7,433 bases of DNA from contig CAMWIF010000124.1 in NCBI GenBank assembly GCA_947174225.1, forward strand, positions 1-7,433, written 5' to 3'. Positions 1-4,979 of this stretch are shown here, one piece after another (position 1 is the stretch's first letter; each line of letters starts with the position of its first letter). Made by a program: the position numbers and the translations under genes. The stretch comes from an uncultured Porphyromonadaceae bacterium. GTDB lineage: Bacteria; Bacteroidota; Bacteroidia; Bacteroidales; Muribaculaceae. The notes under the pieces are model-generated. The model searched no databases. It was not told the origin of the DNA and saw only the letters and a list, made by a program, of their open reading frames with translations.

Positions 1-475
1 AGCTTACCTCATCCTCAACACCTGCGAGCACACCGAGCTCACCTTCTACAGTGACGTCATACTTGTGAGCATAGTCAACTACCTTCTTGGTGAGGGCAAC
101 GTTCTCCTCATAGGGGAGGTGTGAACCGTCGATCATCACTGAAGAGAAACCATTGTCGATGCAATCCTTGCAGAGCTCGAATGAGTCACCGTGGTCGAGG
201 TGAAGCACGATCTGGGGATCTTCCCAACCGAGAGATTTTGCATATTCAACAGCACCCTGAGCCATATAGCGGAGAAGGATGGGGTTGGCATAGTTACGAG
301 CACCCTTTGATACCTGAAGGATCACAGGTGACTTGGTGTCGGCAGCTGCCTTGATGATGGCCTGAAGCTGCTCCATGTTATTGAAGTTGAATGCGGGGAT
401 GGCATATCCGCCATGCACTGCCTTGGCAAACATCTCTTTTGTGTTGACAAGGCCAAGTTTCTTGTAATCTACCAT
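1..475 (-). CDS. fba: Class II fructose-1,6-bisphosphate aldolase, N-terminal part (cut by the left window edge)
   Basis: Zinc-dependent class II aldolase, which reversibly cleaves fructose-1,6-bisphosphate to dihydroxyacetone phosphate and glyceraldehyde-3-phosphate in the cytosol (glycolysis and gluconeogenesis). The minus strand is open from the ATG at 473-475 to base 1, giving 158 codons beginning MVDYKKLGLVNTKEMF. Visible family motifs are YAIPAFNFNN (residues 24-33), LHLDHGDSFE (91-100, with the Asp and the zinc-binding His of class II enzymes), GFSSVMIDGSH (109-119) and the zinc-site region VEGELG (143-148) followed by GVEDEVS. The C-terminal half, with the remaining zinc and phosphate-binding residues, is outside the window. 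The start is supported by the family-typical N-terminus and by a good promoter about 60 nt upstream. The gene is divergent from nnr. The motif set is decisive for the family; only the type within class II is less certain. Confidence 0.96.
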   Translation of the reverse strand, partial: MVDYKKLGLVNTKEMFAKAVHGGYAIPAFNFNNMEQLQAIIKAAADTKSPVILQVSKGARNYANPILLRYMAQGAVEYAKSLGWEDPQIVLHLDHGDSFELCKDCIDNGFSSVMIDGSHLPYEENVALTKKVVDYAHKYDVTVEGELGVLAGVEDEVS

Positions 476-499
476 GTTTTGTCTAAACTTTTTTGTGGG

Positions 500-523
500 C
501 CGCCCGACACTCGTGCCTGACGG
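500..523 (-). promoter_or_regulatory. GC-rich hairpin in the aldolase 5' leader
   Basis: Read on the minus strand, bases 523-500 can fold into a hairpin: five outer pairs (one G-U), one A-G mismatch, then four inner pairs (one G-U) closing a CGAG tetraloop. It lies between the predicted transcription start (about 530) and the ATG at 475, ending about 24 nt before the start codon, in otherwise AT-rich intergenic DNA. No U-tract follows, so it does not look like an intrinsic terminator. It may stabilise the mRNA or tune translation, but the function is inference. No known riboswitch class is recognised. Confidence 0.4.
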
Positions 524-536
524 ACTCAATTTGTTG

Positions 537-567
537 CAAAAATACAAAAAATGATTAGTATCACAAA
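537..567 (-). promoter_or_regulatory. Bacteroidales-type promoter for the aldolase gene
   Basis: On the minus strand there is a -33 element TTTG (bases 567-564), a 19-nt spacer, and a -7 element TATTTTTG (bases 544-537). This matches the Bacteroidota primary sigma consensus TTTG / about 19-21 nt / TAnnTTTG at every fixed position. Transcription would start near base 530, leaving a leader of roughly 55 nt before the ATG at 475. The AT-rich context agrees with a strong housekeeping promoter. The start site is predicted, not observed. Confidence 0.7.
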
Positions 568-638
568 ATCATTGGGAAAATAATTAATCTTTTTTGCAAA
601 AATCCTTTATACTGTGGGGATATTAGCGAAATAAGTTG

Positions 639-646
639 TAAATTTG
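639..646 (+). promoter_or_regulatory. Possible -7 element for nnr and the genes downstream
   Basis: TAAATTTG is an exact match to the Bacteroidota -7 consensus TAnnTTTG and lies 31 nt before the nnr ATG, giving a predicted leader of about 25 nt. There is no convincing TTTG element at the expected 19-21 nt upstream (around 615-619 the sequence is G-rich), so this rests on one box. The position is sensible because the region is divergent and nnr is the first gene of a rightward run. Confidence 0.35.
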
Positions 647-677
647 CAATTCCTCACCGACGGCTATTGAAAGAATT

Positions 678-2204
678 ATGAAGATATTTGCATCAAATGC
701 TATACGCGAAATAGACAACGCTACCTGCGAAGCGCAGAATATTGATTCTCTTGATTTGATGGAACGCGCCGCAGGAGCGGTGACATATGAAATAATCTCC
801 CGCTTTCTTCCCAATCAACGCATTGTGGTGGTGGCGGGTCCCGGCAACAATGGTGGCGACGCTCTTGCGGTGGCACGCCAGCTGTTTGAACAGGGTTATA
901 AGAAGATTGAGGTGTTTCTCTTCAATGTGGTGGGTAAACTCACCCACGACTGCGACGAGGAACGCAAACGTCTCATCACTTTAGATGGCATCGACTTCAC
1001 CGAGGTGAAACGTGACTTCTCACCCCCTTATCTCGGAGAGAATGATGTGCTTATCGACGGATTGTTCGGCTCCGGTCTGCGCCAGCCATTGCAGGGAGGA
1101 TTTGCTATGCTCGCACGCCTCATCAACGAGAGCGGTGCCTACGTCATCTCGATAGATATGCCTTCGGGGTTATTTGGTGAGTGGAACGACAATATCAGCC
1201 GTAGGGATATGGTCCATGCCAACCTAACCCTTGCTTTCCAGACTCCGCGCTTGTCATTCTTCTTTGAGGAGAATGCCGATGTGATAGGTGAATTTAAGCT
1301 TCTTGACATTGATCTCGACGATGCCAAGATGAAGGAGCTACATTCCGATTTTATGGTGGTGGAGGCACGTACTGTGCGACCTTTGTTGAAGCCGCGTCGC
1401 AAATTCTCCGGCAAGCGTGATTATGGGTCGGTACTGCTTATGGCAGGAAGTATCGGTATGATAGGAGCGGCTGTATTGGCGGCGCGTGGTTGTATGAGAA
1501 GCGGTGCGGGACTTGTGACTGTCCACAGTGCCAAGAGCGGTATGCAGATTGTCCAGACCGCTGTTCCGGTAGCGATGTTTGAGCCGGATAAGAATGAAAA
1601 CTATATCACCGATATGACGGTCCATCACACCCATCAGGCTGTGGCGGTAGGACCCGGTATCGGTGTGAATCCGCGTACCATCGATGCCTTGGAGAGCCTC
1701 CTCAAGACCTGTAAGTCTCCTATGGTGCTTGATGCGGATGCCCTCAACTGCATAGCTGCCCGTCCGGCACTGCTCCAGATTCTTCCTCCCCAGACAATCA
1801 TCACTCCTCACATAGGTGAGTTCGACCGCCTCTTTGGCGAACATTCCAACTCGGAGGAAAGATTGAAGAAAGCCATTGATATGGCTAAGTATTACAACAT
1901 TATTATCGTGTTGAAAGGGCATTACACTGTCACGGTTCGTCCCACCGGGCGAGTTTATTTCAATTCTACCGGTAACCCGGGTATGTCAACCGCCGGATCG
2001 GGTGATGTGCTTACGGGTGTGATTGCTGCATTCGTGGCACAGGGCTACCGACCGGAACACGCAGCCACTATAGGTGTGTATGTACACGGTTTGGCTGGAG
2101 ACCTGGTGACAGCCGATTTGGGAGAATTCGGTGTTATGGCAACGGATATAGCTGACTATTGTGGGAAAGCAATCAGGGCAATTGTGACTCGTGAAAAATT
2201 GTAA
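678..2204 (+). CDS. nnr: Bifunctional NAD(P)HX epimerase / ADP-dependent NAD(P)HX dehydratase
   Basis: A cofactor-repair enzyme. The N-terminal YjeF_N domain interconverts the R and S epimers of hydrated NAD(P)H. The C-terminal ribokinase-like domain dehydrates S-NAD(P)HX at the expense of ADP, restoring NAD(P)H in the cytosol. The protein has 508 residues, the usual length for the fused form. Epimerase domain, about 1-215: GPGNNGGD (54-61), DGLFGSGL (127-134) and IDMPSGL (159-165). Dehydratase domain, about 235-505: KRDYGSVLLMAGS (246-258), VGPGIG (324-329), LDADALN (351-357), ITPHIGEF (375-382), LKG (412-414) and the anion-hole/catalytic stretch NPGMSTAGSGDVLTG (433-447), with Asp443 the expected catalytic residue. 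Both active sites look intact. The ATG at 678 gives the family-typical N-terminus, and no clear Shine-Dalgarno precedes it. It is the first gene of the rightward group, and the next start is 42 nt after its stop. Confidence 0.96.
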   Translation: MKIFASNAIREIDNATCEAQNIDSLDLMERAAGAVTYEIISRFLPNQRIVVVAGPGNNGGDALAVARQLFEQGYKKIEVFLFNVVGKLTHDCDEERKRLITLDGIDFTEVKRDFSPPYLGENDVLIDGLFGSGLRQPLQGGFAMLARLINESGAYVISIDMPSGLFGEWNDNISRRDMVHANLTLAFQTPRLSFFFEENADVIGEFKLLDIDLDDAKMKELHSDFMVVEARTVRPLLKPRRKFSGKRDYGSVLLMAGSIGMIGAAVLAARGCMRSGAGLVTVHSAKSGMQIVQTAVPVAMFEPDKNENYITDMTVHHTHQAVAVGPGIGVNPRTIDALESLLKTCKSPMVLDADALNCIAARPALLQILPPQTIITPHIGEFDRLFGEHSNSEERLKKAIDMAKYYNIIIVLKGHYTVTVRPTGRVYFNSTGNPGMSTAGSGDVLTGVIAAFVAQGYRPEHAATIGVYVHGLAGDLVTADLGEFGVMATDIADYCGKAIRAIVTREKL

Positions 2205-2246
2205 GGACAACCATTGGAATCATATTTATTAATTGAATATAAGAGA

Positions 2247-3344
2247 ATGAAGAATAGGATAATGAAACTGTTGTTTCCCTGGGCTATTGTGTTGGGTGTG
2301 TGTATGACCGGAATGGCACAGCAGACTAAGATACTTACGGCTGAGAAGCATAATGAGTATGGTCTTGTCTATACGTTGCCCACTACGGCTTTGCAGATTG
2401 AGATCACGGCTACAAGGGAGATTCGTAAGGCGGGACCTTATTATCAGTATGCCAAGAAATATGTCGGCACAGATGTAGTGATAAAGGAAGATGGCGAAGT
2501 ATGGACTATCGAATCGGTTCGTGTGCAGCCTTACGGTGTGCCAAATCAGGAGGAACGTTATATGATGCAGCTTAAACCGGGTGCCACCACTTTCATCGGT
2601 GTAGCACAAGACGGTATGCTGTTGTCGATCAATGCCAATCCTGTAACTCCTCCGGAGTTTAAGTCTACTGAGCCGGGTGAGCCGGTAGGGGAGCAACTTG
2701 CCGACCGTGAATATCTCCAGTATGTGGATGAGGATTTCATCGCTTCCCAGTCTAAGGCAAAGCAGGCACAGATGCTTGCTGAGAGCCTTATGGAGATTAG
2801 AGAGGCAAAAATCTCCCTTACACGCGGCACTGCTGACCAGATGCCTACCGACGGCCGTCAGCTTGAACTTATGCTCAATTCTTTACGTCATCAGGAGGCT
2901 GCCATAACCGCTGCTTTCTTAGGCAATTCCGTAAAGGAAACTGTGGTGCGCACGTTCACATTCGAGCCTGAAGAGGAGGGTCGTTCAGTACTGTTCCGTC
3001 TGAGTGATTTCGACGGTTTTGTTTCAGCCGATGATTATTCCGGAGAACCTGTATATATAAAGGTAGATGTCACCAATGAGGGAGTTATGCCCGTAGATGC
3101 CAAAGGTGAAGCAAAGAAAATGCCTAAAGACGCTGTGGCTTATAATGTTCCCGGCACTGCTAAGGTAACTCTTAGCTTCAAAGGCAAGACACTTTTTAGC
3201 AATGAGTTTGAGATGTCGCAGTTCGGCGTTGTGTTCGGATTGAATCCTGTGCTTTTCAGCGACAAGAAAGCTCCCTCATATGCCATTTTCGACCCTACTA
3301 CAGGAGCACTCAAAGAGATAGGCACAGCCAAGGAGGGGCAGTGA
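2247..3344 (+). CDS. Secreted DUF4831-family protein of unknown function
   Basis: A 365-residue exported protein. Its function is unknown and none is assigned here. The frame is open further upstream, but only from a TTG at 2214. The ATG at 2247 gives a proper signal peptide: basic MKNRIMK, a hydrophobic stretch LLFPWAIVLGVCMTG, and a likely signal peptidase I site GMA|QQ at residues 24/25. A second ATG at 2262 would also work. The Cys in LGVC does not make a good lipobox, so a soluble periplasmic protein is more likely than a lipoprotein. DUF4831-like stretches recognised from memory: YTLPTTALQIEI near the mature N-terminus, GPYYQYAKKYVG (63-74), REAKISLTRGTADQMPTDG (185-203), and a C-terminal VPGTAKVTL...FEMSQFGVVFGL segment (about 301-331). 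The family is common in Bacteroidales. The gene lies between nnr and xseA and ends 4 nt before xseA, so co-transcription is likely. The family call is from pattern memory, not a search. Confidence 0.78.
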   Translation: MKNRIMKLLFPWAIVLGVCMTGMAQQTKILTAEKHNEYGLVYTLPTTALQIEITATREIRKAGPYYQYAKKYVGTDVVIKEDGEVWTIESVRVQPYGVPNQEERYMMQLKPGATTFIGVAQDGMLLSINANPVTPPEFKSTEPGEPVGEQLADREYLQYVDEDFIASQSKAKQAQMLAESLMEIREAKISLTRGTADQMPTDGRQLELMLNSLRHQEAAITAAFLGNSVKETVVRTFTFEPEEEGRSVLFRLSDFDGFVSADDYSGEPVYIKVDVTNEGVMPVDAKGEAKKMPKDAVAYNVPGTAKVTLSFKGKTLFSNEFEMSQFGVVFGLNPVLFSDKKAPSYAIFDPTTGALKEIGTAKEGQ

Positions 3345-3348
3345 AGCT

Positions 3349-4671
3349 ATGAGTGAATCGAATAGTCCCGTGCCGATGTCTCTCGTCGAATATACGACGG
3401 TGATAGGAAATGCTATACGTATGACTCGCCTTCTACAAGGTGCGTGGGTGATGGCTGAACTGAGCGATGTGCGCTACAGCGGCGGTCATTGCTATATGGA
3501 GCTTATCGAGAAGAATCCTGCGGGACAGACTGTGGCGAAGCTTCGGGCGAATATCTGGGCATCGAGAGTAAACTACATACGTCAGAAATTCTTCAAAGAT
3601 ACTCAGCGTGACATAGCTAACGGTATGAAGGTGATGGTGTTTGGCACTGCCGGTCATCACTCGGTATATGGGCTATCATTTACCATAAATGATATTAATC
3701 CCTCCTATACATTGGGGGATATGGAGCGTATACGGCGCGAGATACTTATGCGGCTCCAGAAAGAGGGTGTGATAGACCAAAACAAGCAGGAGGTTATGTC
3801 CCCGGCACCTCAGCGCATAGCTATTATCTCTGCTGAGGGAGCAGCCGGATACGGTGACTTCATCAATCAGCTTGCCGGAAATTCCGATGGGTTTGTATTC
3901 TATCCTCACCTTTTCCCGGCTGTGATGCAAGGTGAACGCACCTCGCAATCAGTGCGCGAGGCTCTTGATATGATAGAGCAGACAATGGAACATTGGGACT
4001 GTGTGGCAATCATAAGGGGTGGTGGCGCGACCACTGACCTTAACGGATTTGACGATTATGACTTGGCTTATCGGGTTGCTACGTTCCCTCTCCCTATTGT
4101 GGTGGGCATCGGTCACGAAAGAGATAGGACAGTACTTGACGAGATAGCCCATACACGCATGAAGACACCGACAGCTGTAGCTGGCTTCTTTATTGACAAG
4201 TTGAGGACTGCGTATTCTACAGTAGGGCAGATGGTGCAGTGGATTACACGTTATAGCACTGATCGCTTGGTTGGGGAAGCACGTCGCTTAGATAATGTAG
4301 AGACAACGATACCTGCTTTGGCAAATGCACGTCTAACTGCGGCTAAGGCGCGTCTCGACCGTGAGTTGACACGTATACCCGTGCTTGTGGAGTCACGTCT
4401 TGCCGGAGAGAGGGGTAAAATTGATTCTTTGGGACGTTTCATCAGTATGGCTGCTGACGGTGTTGTTAAGCGATCTTCAGCCAGGCTTGACAACCTAACA
4501 GGAATGATTGAAGTGTTAAGCCCGGCTAATACGCTTCGTCGTGGTTATTCCATCACACGTGTTAACGGTCACGCCGTCACGGATGCTTCGACAGTTAAAC
4601 CGGGGGATATTCTCGAGACCCAGCTTAATTCCGGCACAATCCTCTCAAAAGTAACCCCTACTCAGAAGTAA
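3349..4671 (+). CDS. xseA: Exodeoxyribonuclease VII large subunit
   Basis: Catalytic subunit of exonuclease VII, which with several XseB copies degrades single-stranded DNA from either end to oligonucleotides in DNA repair. The protein has 440 residues, normal for Bacteroidota. In order: an N-terminal OB-fold ssDNA-binding domain (about 15-120, including AWVMAELSDVRYSGGHCYMEL); the catalytic domain (about 125-330) with RIAIISAEGAAGYGDF (156-171), RGGGATTDLNGFDDYDLA (223-240) and GIGHERDRTVLDEIAHTRMKTPTAVA (253-278, holding the conserved His and Asp); an Arg-rich helical region expected to be the coiled coil that binds XseB (about 285-385); and the C-terminal LSPANTLRRGYSI segment (390-402). 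The ATG lies 4 nt after the DUF4831 gene stop. An AGGAGGGG stretch (3331-3338), read as codons of that gene, sits 10 nt upstream. It may act as a ribosome-binding site, though Bacteroidota rarely depend on one. Confidence 0.96.
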   Translation: MSESNSPVPMSLVEYTTVIGNAIRMTRLLQGAWVMAELSDVRYSGGHCYMELIEKNPAGQTVAKLRANIWASRVNYIRQKFFKDTQRDIANGMKVMVFGTAGHHSVYGLSFTINDINPSYTLGDMERIRREILMRLQKEGVIDQNKQEVMSPAPQRIAIISAEGAAGYGDFINQLAGNSDGFVFYPHLFPAVMQGERTSQSVREALDMIEQTMEHWDCVAIIRGGGATTDLNGFDDYDLAYRVATFPLPIVVGIGHERDRTVLDEIAHTRMKTPTAVAGFFIDKLRTAYSTVGQMVQWITRYSTDRLVGEARRLDNVETTIPALANARLTAAKARLDRELTRIPVLVESRLAGERGKIDSLGRFISMAADGVVKRSSARLDNLTGMIEVLSPANTLRRGYSITRVNGHAVTDASTVKPGDILETQLNSGTILSKVTPTQK

Positions 4672-4710
4672 GAGAGGAGAAAGGAAGAGATAAGATTGAT
4701 TAGGGTTTAA

Positions 4711-4753
4711 GTCGGGAGAACGGTTAGCATAACAAATGTGGAAATTGCCCGAC
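4711..4753 (+). other. Possible stem in the xseA-xseB spacer
   Basis: The 113-nt gap between xseA and xseB contains GTCGGG (4711-4716) and its exact complement CCCGAC (4748-4753). A flanking A-T pair (4710/4754) makes seven base pairs that would enclose a 31-nt loop. Inside the loop is a minor GTTA-GCA-TAAC hairpin (4723-4733). No T-tract follows, so an ordinary intrinsic terminator is unlikely. An internal processing site or mRNA-stability element that sets different XseA and XseB levels is possible but unproven. There is no good TTTG/TAnnTTTG promoter in the gap; the nearest is a weak TAATACTG at 4770-4777. Confidence 0.3.
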
Positions 4754-4784
4754 TGAATTTCAAAATTATTAATACTGTAAATAT

Positions 4785-4979
4785 ATGGAAGATATGACAT
4801 ATGCCAAGGCAATGGCAGAACTGGAAGGTATAGTGGCTAAGATGCAGTCAGACAACTGCGACATCGACAGCCTTGCCGGATACACCACACGAGCTTTGCA
4901 GCTTCTCAAATACTGCAAAGAGAAACTCTTCACCACCGATCAGGAGGTGAAGAAGTGTCTTGAAGCTCTTGATAGTTAA
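4785..4979 (+). CDS. xseB: Exodeoxyribonuclease VII small subunit
   Basis: Small, non-catalytic subunit of exonuclease VII. Several copies bind the coiled-coil region of XseA and are needed for activity and for restraining the nuclease. The protein has 64 residues, typical of the family, and is predicted to form a helical hairpin. The recognisable pattern is TYAKAMAELEGIVAKMQSD (5-23), then the usual D-I-D-S-L turn (26-30), then a second helix ending in LLKYCKEKLFTTDQEVKKCLE (40-60), close to the Bacteroidota form LIKFCKEKL. The start is the ATG at 4785; the ATG at 4794 would remove only three residues. It follows xseA by 113 nt rather than overlapping it. Its TAA (4977-4979) abuts the stop of the convergent murF-alr gene. 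Confidence 0.94.
   Translation: MEDMTYAKAMAELEGIVAKMQSDNCDIDSLAGYTTRALQLLKYCKEKLFTTDQEVKKCLEALDS

Noticed and set aside
121..354. A 77-codon plus-strand open frame at the left end
   Set aside because: It is antisense to the conserved aldolase coding sequence, which explains this stretch fully.
1338..1922. A 194-codon open frame on the minus strand inside nnr
   Set aside because: It lies wholly opposite the intact dehydratase domain, its translation is Arg/His-rich with no recognisable motif, and it has no promoter or neighbour support. It is a shadow of nnr.
2214..2246. An upstream TTG start for the DUF4831 gene
   Set aside because: It would put MESYLLIEYKR in front of an otherwise normal signal peptide. 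The ATG at 2247 gives a standard basic N-terminus and hydrophobic core.
2229..2696. A 155-codon open frame on the minus strand across the start of the DUF4831 gene
   Set aside because: It is opposite a gene with a clear signal peptide and family pattern, and its translation has no recognisable domain.
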